From contig OX381710.1 in assembly GCA_947462335.1 (NCBI GenBank), positions 66,707,303-66,771,302 of the forward strand: DNA of 64,000 bases. Reading direction: 5' to 3'. Shown here piece after piece: positions 44,469-58,199 of this stretch. The position numbers were made by a program, and so were the translations under genes. Position 1 is the stretch's first letter; each line of letters starts with the position of its first letter. The notes under the pieces are model-generated. The model was not told the origin of the DNA. It ran no database searches and worked only from the letters and a program-made list of their open reading frames with translations. The DNA comes from Harmothoe impar (Eukaryota; Annelida; Polychaeta; Phyllodocida; Polynoidae).

Positions 44469-46974
44469 GGAGATAGCAGTAGGACCTGTTCCTGACGTCC
44501 CACATCAAATAAGGGAGGGTCCAGACTGTGCCAGCCTCATATTGGATCTCATACTGACTAGCCCTATAGGGGCTTCATTGCATCATTCCCATGTTTACTG
44601 TCATGATGGATAAGTACAGTTCTGGCAACTGACAACTATCTATCCGCAAACGGTCAAGGTAATGCATAAATGCAGTCCTGGTATGCATCATGACAATATA
44701 GGATAAGCTCACTCATTGCTGTTGTAGGGAATCAAGAATGATTGCTAAGCATTATGTGAGGAAAAATACAAAGGGGATAGTGTGAATTTTAAAGGAACAA
44801 ACATATGAAAATGTCCCTATTGATGTGTAGACCTTACGTGCGAGCAGTATCAGCTGGGGAGTGAATATGGAAGATTTGAGTGAATCTCCGGAAGATGTGG
44901 CAGGCTCAATGTCCCATGTCATTTTCTGCTTTGCTGCACACAATCTGGATTCCCCGACGAGACTAGCAGGCATACTTTTATGGCCAAGTGTCTGTAGTCT
45001 CAGTAGCAATGATTTCTCCTTATTGACATCTACATCTATGGTCTGTCTTTAAAGGGAGGATAAAATGTATATTGAATTTCGTCCCAGTAACACCACTGCA
45101 ATCTGGGTGACATATGAGAGGATTCAGACCTTGTTGACAGATTGTACGTATCTACACACCACAAGTAGCTGCCAGTAATAAAGGGTTGATATCCCTGTCA
45201 GTTACTGTGTGTGCATTTTCCTCCATCTCACTATCACACCAGTACCAAAACCAAAGTCATCTCACCTGTTTTAGTAAATTGTATAAAGTTTGAAATAATA
45301 GGCATTTGGAAATGTGCATTCGCATCAGAGGGGGAGTTGGTAAAACCTCTTTATGCCTGGTTCTTTAATAACACTATCCAACCTGTACCATCAATTCTAA
45401 CTGCCAGTCTAGTATAAGCAACAGGGTCATGGGGATCCTATTACTTTGAATATACTTTGAATATACTTTGAATAACATCCCCTCATATATCAGGCGGGTA
45501 TATATCTAATGATTTATGATGGAATGATATGCAAAACAATTAATAGTCTTTCTTACACATGTCCACAGAGGAAAGAAGCCATTTATTTGGAGAAAGAAAC
45601 TGTTTCTTGCAGCTGGACCCAGAACAGGTTGTGTGTTGAATCACAAGAAGAAATTACTGTTGATAAGAGGGAGTGGAAGTGGAAGAGAAAATCCATTTAC
45701 TAGGAGCATTTCACTGACTCTGAACATGATTCCTCGTTCAATAACACCAACAAGAAAAGGGATCCTAGTTAGAATTTCCACTTCATTTACAGGCTACCGT
45801 TTATTGAACAAACACTATGGTACTTTACTCTCGGGACCTTATGTAATGTTTCTGGTGTTTCTGAGCATCTAAATCCTACTATGGAAACAAAAATTATAAT
45901 AAATACCGCTAGTAAGGTATATATAGTATAAAATAATTTGTATCACTGGACTAGATGCCTTGCTTTGGCGGACATGTGACTTTTATTTGCTTCTCTCAAA
46001 TACATAGAATGTAAGGCCAAGATTTATATATTTCTATCTAATTTGGGCAATCATCTAAATATTTTTAGTGCATGTCCAAGAGATTTTGGTATACTTATGA
46101 GTCCAAACCCTTCTTTGCAAAACATCAGACATAACTTCAAAGCATTGCTCATATGGCCCTCCTGGGACACTTTAGTTGTTTATCTGTGAGGAACCTGAGA
46201 TGGCAGAATTTATAGTTTCCTGAAGTTAGATTTGTTTCATATCATTGTAGACTCTGAGATCATAGTTTAGATATGGTGTTCTCGTACAGGTACATCATCT
46301 CTTTCAACATTAAGAAGTCTAGTATTTCTCTTCAACATAGTGTAGCCCATCTAAATATATATGGGCTATAAAAGAGGAGACCGAGCCAAATCCAGTTACA
46401 CACCTCGCATGTGGTCCCCACTGCTGAAACCTGGTTTGCTGTGTTAAAATTAATGACTCATGGTCATCCTGTGCTATGGGCTATAAAGAATACATATATG
46501 CGACTGTCTATGTTAGGTGATCTGAACCAGTGTTAACGTTTGTTAGTTCACTGATCAAGCACACACTATTTTTTATTTTCCCTATGGTAGTAACCTGTAT
46601 AGAATTTTGGGCATATGGATATTGCCATCACTATGCTTTGGGTATTCATCTGCTTAATCAGCCAAAGTCATATGGCTACAAGTAGTCAGCACACAGCAAA
46701 TGAAAACTGCAATAAATAGAGGTTGAAATAATCTAACGAAGGGAAAAAGCATAAGTCCAACGTCCATGGTGATAGGATCCTGCTTTAAAACCGTATCACA
46801 CCTCTGCCACCCTCATTTTGCCTCTGTTTTGCTGTGGATAATGGTGAAAGACCCAGTGCTCCACAGATGTCCGTATCATAAACTAGGGGGCCTAGCAGCA
46901 GGAACATAATGTGCACATGCTAGGTTAAATGCATCTACTACATATAATTGTATTTTTTGCCAAGAAAAAATACG

Positions 46975-47537
46975 CTTGAGGCTCAGTCTCATGACTTTGT
47001 AACAATTGGATGCTTTGACCGGGTGACGTCTTTGACCGGGTGACGTCTTTGACCTGGTGAAATCTTTGACTGGGAGGCTAGAAAAGGCTTTTTTTTCATT
47101 TTTTTAAATTTTTTTTATATCTCTACTGATGGTTATTGCATAGTACTTTGGACAGTGTAGCTCTTTAAATTCCACATAATATAGAAAGTGACATATTTGA
47201 CCGGGCAGAGGAAAAGATATAACATTATGCTATAATGCACGTAAAAGGGCCCACATATGAATATATCAAACTTTAAATAAATTTCCTTTCGTATAGTGTG
47301 AGAATATTCTTTCCCCTTTTTCACCCATTTCTTACTATATAGGTCTAATTTATGCTATAATAACGTTTCCCAGTCAAAGATGTCACCCGGTCAAAGACGT
47401 CACCCGGTCAAAGACGTCACCCGGTCAAAGACGTCACCCGGTCAAAGACGTCACCCGGTCAAAGACGTCACCCGGTCAAAGACATCACCAGGTCAAAGAC
47501 GATCCAATTGTTACAAAGTCCTGAGACTGAGCCTTGA
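46975..47537. mobile_element. Fold-back element with 17-bp tandem repeats in its arms
   Basis: The outer inverted ends share GGCTCAGTCTCAKGACTTTG and TAACAATTGGAT (46980-47011 against 47502-47533). Inside them the left arm has about 3.5 units of TTTGACCGGGTGACGTC (47013-47075) and the right arm seven inverted units (47389-47507). The unique middle is about 290 bp and AT-rich. There is no transposase. Confidence 0.8.
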
Positions 47538-48650
47538 GTTAGGTAATAGACACAATAAACATATTTGCCCATGGATGCTACTTTTTTTGTAAAACTCAAT
47601 GGCTCTCTTACAACATGTCATCTATAACTTGGAATACATATATTATACCTAGCACTAGTATAATGGCACTCAATGTTTATACACATATTTTCAGTTAACA
47701 GACCCATGCGTCCACACTACTGCACCTATAATACATAACACAGGGGTTAACTGTGGTCAAGTTAACACAGCCCAGTCACACTATATTTTATATCACAGGG
47801 TGACCAGGGTTCATGTTACACAGCATATCAGACCGCTGCAGGCAGCAGGGACTGTATGTTTGTTAGTGAGGCTGACGCTATGCAGGCTAGACATCTACTT
47901 TTATGACACACCTATAGGTGGGTTATGATCATGTAGATGGGGGGATATGACCAGACCACTGAGGAAGAGGTGAAGGAGTTGATAGATCAGGTTTTATGTG
48001 TTGGGACCAGACAACCTCCCTCTAAGACAGTTTGGATGAAAGGGAAATCGAAATGTTCTAGGTCAGGGATCTTTACATTGGAGAGACCTGCTTACTCAAA
48101 GGAAAATAGGGTAAATCATGGCATAGCCCAGAAAAGGTGTACCCCAGCGTCATTATTAGTTCTGAAGAGATTTTAGGCTGATCCCAAGGTACTCTTCAAA
48201 CTAGGAATGATGCACATTGAATAATGTTTTCTATCATGGTTAGTACAGAAAGAAATCACTGATAGTATTTTATCTATTACAGTATACCCTCCTTAGAAAA
48301 CAACCTGGCATCCCATTTGACAGGACCATGCCAGCCTCTCTGCATCAATAAAGAGGCACTTGGTGTGATATTTCACTCTGTCCTGCCGCCTGAGCTGTGC
48401 AGTCTGCTTTCTGGCAGGATGCGTTTATATTCAGCAATGACTTCTGCATCTATCCAAAAAGTTGTCTGATGTAGGGATTGCAGAAGCAGCTGAGGTGGTA
48501 GTAGGAAGGGGCTCTAGTGATGCGGATAGTCACTACAGTATGCTTTTTAACAGATGCTAAATGCCAGGCTAAGTTTCATTCATTCTAATCATGCTGCATC
48601 TCATTGCGCATGTAGAATTCTCTAGGTAGCCTTCTACTGTATTATGTAGG
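47538..48650. other. Intergenic; a 79-codon frame of doubtful status
   Basis: A frame at 47937-48176 begins MGGYDQTTEEEVKELIDQVL and looks mildly coding-like, but it has no recognised domain and no splice or poly(A) context. I would not annotate it as a gene. Confidence 0.3.
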
Positions 48651-49067
48651 CCTAGTATAGCCTCCTGTAGCTGACCATGACAGTCAGGTATTCTGTCCTA
48701 TGCTGCTTGTCATAATGGAATGCTCCCCTGGGGGCTATAGACTGGCTGCTACAGGACCCTCAGCCAATAAAACACCCCTAAACTACCACCCAGCTGTACC
48801 CACATGCCATATAGTCACGACATCTTTCCAACTGTCCAAACTGACTGACCAAGCCTTCTCAGGCCTTCCTTCACCTCTCTGCTGGGTACTAGGGATACTT
48901 CTGGTTCCTCCATACATACACTGCTTTATTAGTTCTGTCCTTGTAATATCTCATGAGATTTAGGCAGGCAACAAGTTCATGATATACCAGGAATAATCTG
49001 CTTTCTAAGAGCAATGCCAAAGTCCCACAAGAACTGCCTGTGCCAGAGACAGTATGGTAGTAATGGG

Positions 49068-49306
49068 AACAGGTTGCACTATGTTTTAGCCTATCAAGAG
49101 CTGCTCCTCCATACTTAGTCAATCCTGGCCAATACCATGCAAGAGAAGCAATCTGCTTCTATTGAAAAACAGTATCCTATTTATATGTATAATGTTAAGA
49201 TACTACCAGATATGCATCACTTGTTGTTATCCGATGGCATGCATACCAGGATTGACTAAGTATGGAGGAGCAGCTCTTGATAGGCTAAAACAGAGTGCAA
49301 CATGTA
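49068..49306. repeat. About 70-bp near-perfect inverted repeat inside copy 3
   Basis: 49071-49139 (TTTTAGCCTATCAAGAGCTG...) is almost exactly inverted at 49238-49306. The arms are far more alike than copy 3 is to copy 2. Confidence 0.8.
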
Positions 49307-50799
49307 TGTATGATTTTATCATGTCATTCCTGGTATGTATTGTAATGTCTGTGCCGAGCTAACAAATAACTTCAGTTCTACTCTTTCGACAATTGCTACC
49401 TCCTTAGAGAGACCATCAAAGACACAGACTTGTCACAATACAATGCTTAATACTGTCCACATGTTTCCTCCCACCCCTACCAGGTCCATTCCCTGGCAAG
49501 GTGCCTTCAACGGCAAGCAATAGATCTTCATGTTTCCTGCACTTATTTGAGAAGTAGGATATGGGTTAGGAAAACCTAGAAAAAATACACAATACAAGGC
49601 CAAATAACAGAGGATTTAATCTGATTTCCTTATCACTTAGGAAACGTTTAAAGAATAATCAAGAAATCATAGATCGTTCAAAAGTGCAAGATGGGACAAC
49701 ACAGGACAAAAGACCATTACAAGATCAGTTCCTTTTTCAGTGTGAAGCCTTTGAGACCAGGCAAACAATTAGCAGAATACTTAGAGCAGTATCTGCACAG
49801 GTATGGGGATGTATGGACAGGGTGGAGATAACTGATCCAGACAAAGACACAGACCTGGACTGTTAGTTGTTTCTTAGTAAATGTGTAGCTCTATCTTTTA
49901 ACTCTTTTAAAATGTTCATGGCTGCCTCCTTAAGACACTTTACTCCTCGTCTTACAAAAAGAGCTTGTGGCTGAGCTGAGACTGGTATAGACAGCCCAGG
50001 CAGCCTGGATACTATCCCTATCGTAGCTGTATTGTAGGTTGGGGGTGCAGCTACTTCCTGTTCATAATACTTTGTTGGAAAGATGAAATATTCCCCTTTT
50101 AACAATGCTATCATATATTTTTTTAATTCATCTTAAGTTAAAGTCTCATAAAAAAAATACACACTCTACTTTTTGATATTGTGCTGTAGGCTACAGCATT
50201 GCATATTCTACATACTCTGGGGGAAAGCTGTCAAATTGCCGGCCATCTATGTACAAGGCACATAGATGTCTAGCAGAATGGGTTGCTGCAGAGTTGAGAT
50301 GGCTGGGTGGAACTTAGTAGGACAGAATACTTTGAGTAAGGAGGCTTCTACTCAAGCACAAAGACACAAAGACATGGTGGCCATATATCAATCTTAGGTT
50401 CACGCCCAGAGGATAGTTACAAATAGGCATAGGGCTTTACAACAAAGACAGGACAAGAAAAACATGATCATGTTCCCCCAGGGAAGAGGCATCTCCTCCC
50501 CTCAATCATCTTCCTACTGGGTTTACATTCTTCTACTGCCTGAGTCCTTGTAAAGCTACATGCACCAAACCTTTAGTATGAACTTCACAGCAGGCAATAT
50601 TGTTCACATTCCATCATGACATGTTTCATGCAATGTTTGGTTATCAGCAAATAGTGAACATCTCCCCAGGATAGGGGTGGAAATTGGCTCAAATCCACCA
50701 AACCTTTCCAGAACAGATATTGTCTGAAATAGTTTTGGTCATCCCCTCCTGGGGGCGCTCTTGGCTTCATATGGCATGATCAATGTCTGCCCGGGTTGA

Positions 50800-50812
50800 C
50801 CACCAGGGGGAG
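50800..50812 (+). promoter_or_regulatory. CTCF-like motif in copy 3
   Basis: CCACCAGGGGGAG, identical to 7155-7167. Confidence 0.35.
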
Positions 50813-51252
50813 GAGCATGTGTGCAGGGGATATGGGGAGTTGTGAGAGGCCATGGCATCAGCCCCATACATCATTGTATTAAATAGTCAGACTTTAACAC
50901 TTTTCCACATGTACACTGATATTCCTAGGCTCCCTATACGACCAATCTCTCAGTCACTGATGCCTAACTTAGTTTTTTTTTATTCGGTAATTAATTACAA
51001 AAAGTAAATACAGGGTATCGGCACATTGCCGTTCTTCCACCCAGTTAGTCATTTTTTGGCTCCCTATACGACTAACCTAGGTAAGTTATTAATGTCAGGT
51101 TGGTCAGTACTGACCAACCCACCTTAGTCTTTTAATTTCCAGGGGGAGCCATGGAGTGGTAATTATAATATCTTACAGGTGGCCCCAACTAGTGGTATAC
51201 AAATACAACACACCAATGATGAACCTATAGTACAGTCATATTAGGTTTTGAA

Positions 51253-54200
51253 ATAGAATAAAATACCTGACAGCTGATTTTTGCAGGATTGGCCCGTCTA
51301 TATGTTAGATTCAACCTACCAAAAGTCCTGATGTGTCCTAGGCTTGGCTTTTTTTTTAGAGCCGTTTTCGTATCGGATGAAAAAATACCATTGAAATGCT
51401 ATATTTCAGATCTGAACACCAAAGTACCATCATGGTAAGGACATGTTTTTGGGTAGACATTTACCAATACAACTAAATATGATGTAAAAAGGGTGCTGAT
51501 TAAGAATATTGATGTTTCCAAAATCCAAGATGGCCGCCAGGTCAAAATCCAAGATATCTACCATATAATCCAAAACCCCTACCCTATAGTTTGAAAATTG
51601 CTTCTGGACATAATAGAAACTTACTGATTCCCCCTAATTTGAGCCCTAGTAATCTATTTATCTCATTGATTTTGTTGCTAGGTTGAGTGGTTGCTTAGCA
51701 ACAGCAGTTCTAAGTATCTATTTGCTTAGCAACACAGGTTTTACAGATATGTAGCATCATGACAAGGGCATTCTTGGGCATAGAAATGTTAAAAACACAG
51801 CTAAATCAAAAAAGGGTGCTGATTAAGAATTTTGATGTTTCCAAAATCCAAGATGGCTGCCAGGTCAAAATCCAAGATGGCCACCAAACAATCTGAAATC
51901 CCTCTCCTTTGGTGTTAATATTGCCCCTGAACAAATCAGAACCTGACAAATCCCCCTAAATTGAGCCCTAGCAATCCATTTATCTTTTTATCCATTTATT
52001 GATATTTTGCTAGGTTGAGTGGTTGCTTAGCAACAGCTGTTCTAAGTATCTATTTGCTTAGCAACATAGGTTTCACAGGTATGTAGCTGAATTTCAATAA
52101 TACCTACCTCCACCAAATTGGCCACTGGCATCTGAACAGTGCCAATTATTGTACCTAAGACCAGTGGTTGCTTAGCAACTATGATTCTAATTAATTCCTT
52201 GCCTAGCAACACAGATTAACTACATGTTAGCTCAATGGTAATGATACATGACCCCATCTACACCAGAGTCCTATCATAATTATTACATATGTCAAAGATG
52301 TAAGTCATATTACAATAATTAACATAAATTTTGGCCAGGGCATCTAAGAACCGCCATCATAACCCACTGGGTAATTTAAAAAGTTGGGAACGACAGAACT
52401 CCAAATACAAGCTAAGTTAGTGTCAAATATATTAATCTAATGCCTAATGAAGTCCCCTGAGCATAGAGAGTATAAACAGGACATTCTGGTCATATGAAAC
52501 TGGGCAAGATAATGAGATAAAAGTAAAAAGCAAGATATGTCTCCCAAGTATTATTCACTAGTGGTTGCACTTTAGAATTGTATTTGACTCATTTTTTGTT
52601 TAATCAATCTTCTTTGTCAACTGTATCCATACCAGAATCCCATAAGGATAGACAAGTCCCCTCCCACGTGTGTATGTCTACTTATACTGTCCCTTTGTAA
52701 ACCAATACAGCTCCCTCATTATTGTTATCTACACCCTTTCCATCCCAAGATGTACCCCTCACATTAGGGGGTGTGAGCACCTCCATTGCAGAGAAGATAC
52801 AGATACCACCTGGTGGGCTATTTACTGACCATGTCTTATCAAAAATAAGCTGGACGCTCACCCACAAGAATAGTGGCTGGTACCTTTGGACAGTTGCAGT
52901 TTGTCATGTTCAGAATGATTATTATCAAGTGTTGGTGGCTATTCCTTTTTGTCTCTAGGATGAAGCCACCTTCCATGCAGGCACATTACAACCATCTTCT
53001 GTTCTGAGCTGGCCAAGTGTTTAGTAGTTAGCACCAACATAATCATAGATACAGTAAAACCTGGTTACAACTAGGTAGCTGTTTTTAGAGCACTTGCCTC
53101 ATTTCTTTCAAGTGCTCTTTGTAACAGAGTCAATTATAATAGACCAAGGGCAATGGGACAAATCCCACTGCTCTGTCACACTATGTAGCTGCCTTAACCC
53201 TTTGAGGGTGAGCATCATCTATAGTTGATGTCATGGCTGGGCAAGCATTGACTATAGTTGATGCCATGGCAGGGCGAGCATTGACTATGGTCATCCTAGC
53301 TCTATGAGATTCAGCAATGCTTCGTCTGTAGGGAAAATTCCTGCAAAATTTCTCATCCTCAGAGCTAGCCATATTATATTGTGCTTGTCCTCAAAGGGTT
53401 AACAGCAGAGATGTGATGGGTGGCATGCGGGAAAGTGTTGATAACTTGACGGGAGGAGAAGGATAGAAACTTTGGGAAAAGAGTAGGGTGGGTAGTGGAT
53501 GATAGAAGGGGACTAAGGAGAAGGATCAGAGAACTATGGTGGCAGAATGAGGGACCCATGGCTAAGGAATGAAGGACACTAATTAGGGACAGGGATGCCC
53601 TAGATTATGTGGTGGTTTGAGGACAAGTAGGGTCAGCAGTATCAGGTTCTTATCCCACAAAATTACCTTTTATATCTCGTAGGCCAGGCCTTTATCACAC
53701 ATTCAATACACCTCTGAAGTTCTTTTGATATTTTCCACTTGGGCTAAGTATTTTGTAACACACATTATAGTTCAATCTCAATGATAAGTACCTCTTCAAT
53801 CAATACTTAAGCAGCCATTGGTACTAGCAACAAGTAAATAGCAACAAGTAAATTACACTATTAAAGTCTCTGAGGGGTTTTCCTATTGCTGAGGGGTTTT
53901 CCTATTGCTATCAATCTTATGTCCGCATTTCTCTCACAGTTAACAGCAATGTTATAGTTCAAATTCAAATAATCCAACCTCATTTTGTGGACTGTTTAAT
54001 TTAGCTGGCTTTATAGAAATACTTACACTACCAGTTTTGCTACATCAAGTAGTTCTGATATTGATGCTGTGTTGCTAAGCCAATAGATACTTAGAACTGC
54101 TGTTGCTAGGCAACCACTCAATCTTGCAACATATCAATAAGATAAATGGATTGCTAGAGCTCAATTTGGGAGGGGGGATTTGTCAGGTTCTAATTTGTCT

Positions 54201-54875
54201 AGGGGCAATATTAACACCAAACGAGAGGGATTTCAGATTATTTGGCGGCCATCTTGGATTTTGACCTGGCAGCCATTTTGGATTTTGGAAACATCAAAAT
54301 TCTTAATCAGCACCCTTTTTAGATTTAGCTGTGTTATTAACATTTCTATGCCCAAGAATGCCCTTGTCATGATGCTACATATCTGTAAAACCTGTGTTGC
54401 TAAGCAAATAGATACTTAGAACTGCTGTTGCTAAGCAACCACTCAACCTAGCAACAAAATCAATGAGATAAATAGATTACTAGGGCTCAAATTAGGGGGA
54501 ATCAGTAAGTTTCTTTTATGTCCAGAGGCAATTTTCAAACTGTAGGGGAGGGGTTTTGGATTATATGGTGGCCATCTTGGATTTTGACCTGGCGGCCATC
54601 TTGGATTTTGGAAACATCAATATTCTTAATCAGCACCCTTTTTACATCATATTTAGTTGTATTGGTAAATGTCTACCCAAAAAATGTCCTTACCATGATG
54701 GTACTTTGGTGTACAGATCTAAAATATAGCATTTCAATGGTATTTTTTCATCCGATACGAAAACGGCTCTAAAAAAAAAGCCAAGCCTAGGACACATCAG
54801 GACTTTTGGTAGGTTGAATCTAACATATAGACAGGCCAATCCTGCAAAAATCAGCTGTCAGGTATTTTATTCTAT
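51253..54875. mobile_element. 3.6 kb element with about 810-bp inverted arms
   Basis: Arms 51253-52066 and 54068-54875 are inverted copies, starting AATAGAATAAAATACCTGAC and its complement. Each arm contains an internal duplication of about 320 bp with GGGTGCTGATTAAGAAT, CCAAGATGGCSGC (YY1-like) and GTTGCTTAGCAAC boxes. The 2.0 kb spacer holds a piggyBac-type MITE and no recognisable transposase. Non-autonomous or fold-back. Confidence 0.8.
53198..53398. mobile_element. piggyBac-type MITE with TTAA flanks
   Basis: CCCTTTGAGGGTGAGC at the left, GTCCTCAAAGGG at the right, TTAA on both sides (53194-53197, 53399-53402). The interior has a GACTATAGTTGATGYCATGG short tandem. Confidence 0.8.
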
Positions 54876-57800
54876 CTTTGGGCCATATTTGGTCTAAAAT
54901 GACTGTACTACTAGGTGAGCCACTACTGACTGACCCCACAGTTAATTTTGAATATAATTTTTACCATTATGACTAACACACATATGACGAACCTAGGATT
55001 GTCTGTGCTGACTAACCCTTTCAATCTATGGTTTTTCAGTGTATAGATATGGGTTCTCAGAACTACTCTGTCAATTTGTAGTTCGGTACAAAGCATGCCT
55101 TCCGGTTATAAGGAACTGCAATGATTGCTTGCCATAATAAAGCACAGAAGAGCAACTTTAGGATTCCACTTTTGTAGGGGATCTGTACAATTCTGACCTC
55201 TCCTGCCAGCAGTATTAACTGGTGAACAAATAGGAAACTTTTGTAGACTAGCAAGCTGGTTGTCCTACTCTGCCTCAAAACAGTTATTTGTGAAATGCCA
55301 TTGGGATTATTGTGGCCTCATATAAGATGATGGATTACCATATACCCCACATACATAGTGTTTCTGTTCTAAAGGGACTGCATCCAGTAGGTAGAAAGGT
55401 AAGCTCGTTGATACATGTACTGCAGTGGCTTGCATAAGTGCATTGTATAAGCAAAGAGTAAATGCTATGATTGAAATTCATAAGCGCACTATGGTATAGA
55501 TATTTTTCTCTTTGTATTTCTTCTTCACCTACATATCTTGCCAAAACACATTACAACATATTACTGATCAAACCCAAAATTAGCAAAAGCCTCATAGATA
55601 AATACATTTAAATCTTAATTCCTTGCCACTAAAACCAAGTATTGAGGACACTTCCTGTTTTTCACACTTCCAATAACAACATGTGAGTGCTTTTGTCTGT
55701 AGCCAACTTATTTAGTTTACAAGGATGTACTGAAGATTGAATAAGAAATTCCAATTCGATGTAACTGGTAATGCTTAACTTTGCACCCACATTCTAAAGG
55801 TGTATGTTGACATCATAAGATTTGGCATGGGGTCTTCTCACACGTATCAGTTGTAAATTAGTTTATATCAAACTGGGATAAGATTTCTAATTAAATACCA
55901 CATGCCAGTTCAAACCAAGGTCAGTTTGTGTAATTCAAGTCTGTTTTCCCATGCCAAGTCATGACCTGGACTAACCCTAACCCAGGCCATGCGACAATTC
56001 TTGTCTATGCGTCCATAGGGAATGTAATAAGTTCTCAGCTCCCTTTTCACTATCCCATCATCTCATCTCTATCTGTCCCACCATACTAATAAGCTATCAT
56101 CCCCAAATCTGTTCCCATTTCCATCCCTTATCATGTATTAAATTATAGCGCCTCCGAACTGCTACCTCCCCCTAATGTTGTACCCTCAACGTTCCCAATG
56201 GTTTTGATGTATCATTAGATCATATTGATATATATTCATTCCCTACTGCCAAACGATTCAGCTTCATTCATCCTTGGTACTGATACAAAGCTGCAGCACC
56301 CTGTATCTTTTTTTAAAGCAAACTTCTGTCCTCACCTATAATCTTTCTAATTCTCACATTATCTATCCATATTATATATTAGGTATTGGAATACTTTTGT
56401 CAGAATAGAACTTACATGAGGATTTTTCCATCCAAGGTCCTAACTCACCTCTCAGGATGCCGCTGTTGCTATAATTTGCCCTGAGGATTAATACAGGTAA
56501 TATCATTTTATTACTATGTGTATCAGCTGTGCTCTATATTCCTGAAAGCTTTCAAATCATGCGCCTACCTATCCTGATCCCCGATACCATTCTAAGTCCC
56601 TCATCCCCTGCCTCCTTTTGCCTTCCCTTCGCTACTTCCTCCTATTTCCCCCTCCCTAGGCAGCTGGAGTGATAAGCACATATCAGTCACGTGTCTACTC
56701 TGAACCAATCACATTCCTGAATGAGATGGTGTCCTAATAGCAATCCTCATGACCACCTTCGAGTATGCCCAACTGGAAGTAGATAAACAGGGACACATGA
56801 TGCTGGGATGCCTCCCCGTGAGATCGACAACAGTTCACGGCCCCTTGCAACAAATAAGGAAGGGTCCAGACTGTGCCACCCTCATTCTGGATTTGCTATT
56901 GACTTATACTTTACGGACAGCATAATGATTTAATACTTCATGCCATTCATCATCATGATGCATGGATGCAGCCCTGCCCAGTATACCTTACGCTGCTGAA
57001 TTAAAATAGACTATTCCTTGTCTCAATGTAATCCTGGCTGGGATCGACTAATACCCTAGATGTGATTCTTCATAGAAAGTTATAATTTTGGTCACTTCCG
57101 AAGGAACTTAGGAATAAAAATGGCAGAGGTAGTATTGAGACTTAATGTGGTAGAAGCAACTGCCGCAGAGTGAATGGGGGAGATAGGAATAAGGCTCAAT
57201 GCCCCATGTCATTTTCTGCTTTGCACACAATCGGGATTCGGCAGAATAGCAGGCTTATTTTATGGCCAAGTGCTCTGTGGTTTCAGTAGCCATGATTTCT
57301 GTTTATTGACAACATCAACTTCTATTGCTTGTCTGAGAATCAATGATGAAATGTATATTTAATTATGCTACAATGGTGTTACAACACTGCAATCTGGATG
57401 ACATGTGAAATGATATAGACATTGTTATCAAATTCTTCCCGTCCACACATCAAACGTTACTGCCAGTAATAAAGGATTGATATCACTACCAGCCACTGTT
57501 TGCCCAAATTAAAAGATAAAATATAAAAGGTATGATAGACATGCGGCAAAGTGACTCAGATTCACATGACATCCTACTGGTGACCTACATGACTAGGGAC
57601 CGACAGAGTTCATTGGGTGGTTTTCACATAAGCTGCCTTACTTAGGTTGCTGTATCATGTATGCACTAAATTAACAAAAAACTGATGGCAATATTACTCT
57701 TGTCATTCTTTCACCCATTCACATGCTATGGTCGATTTACTTTAGACCATAGTAGATTCTGAAGCTTTAAATTCTATAAGGTTTTTATCTGTATTCTCTC

Positions 57801-58199
57801 TTCCTATGCTCCTCATATGAAAAGAAATGAGTGTTGACATACGAGCAGAAACACCGGTCAATATTGGCAGTGGAGGTTGAAGTAAAAATCATTTTACTGG
57901 GAGCATTTCTCTGACTATGAACGTGACATTTATTTGATAACACCCAGCAGAAAGGGGATATGGTTAGAATTTAACCTTCAATTTCAGGCTTATGGTTTAT
58001 TGAACAAACACAGTGGCACTTTACTCCCTGGACCTAATGTTTCTGATGGTTCAACATCTGGTGGTTTTACATTTTAATGCATAACATGAAATGTTCTGAC
58101 TAGCTTTTCTGATTTCCTGATTAAGCTGATTGAACAGTTAGCTGTACTCGTTTTTATCACACAGAAAGACATATTATGATATGATAAGAGGCCTGGATT

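Larger units (their letters stand above)
42205..46680 (+). repeat. Repeat family ABC, copy 2 (A and C parts)
   Basis: 42205-43400 matches 48655-49950 (part A) and 43560-46680 matches 7800-10330 and 55690-58150 (part C). Part B is missing. A MITE (42433-42559) is inserted in A. A 63-codon frame at 44861 is not kept in the other copies, so no gene is called. Confidence 0.65.

Noticed and set aside
44861..45052. 63-codon frame starting MEDLSESPEDV
   Set aside because: Partly kept in copy 1 but frameshifted in copy 3. Similarity follows the whole repeat rather than codons.
47389..47507. CRISPR-like short direct repeats
   Set aside because: Repeats are back to back with no spacers and are mirrored in the opposite arm of a fold-back element.
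47937..48176. 79-codon frame as a gene
   Set aside because: No recognisable domain, splice site or poly(A) context.
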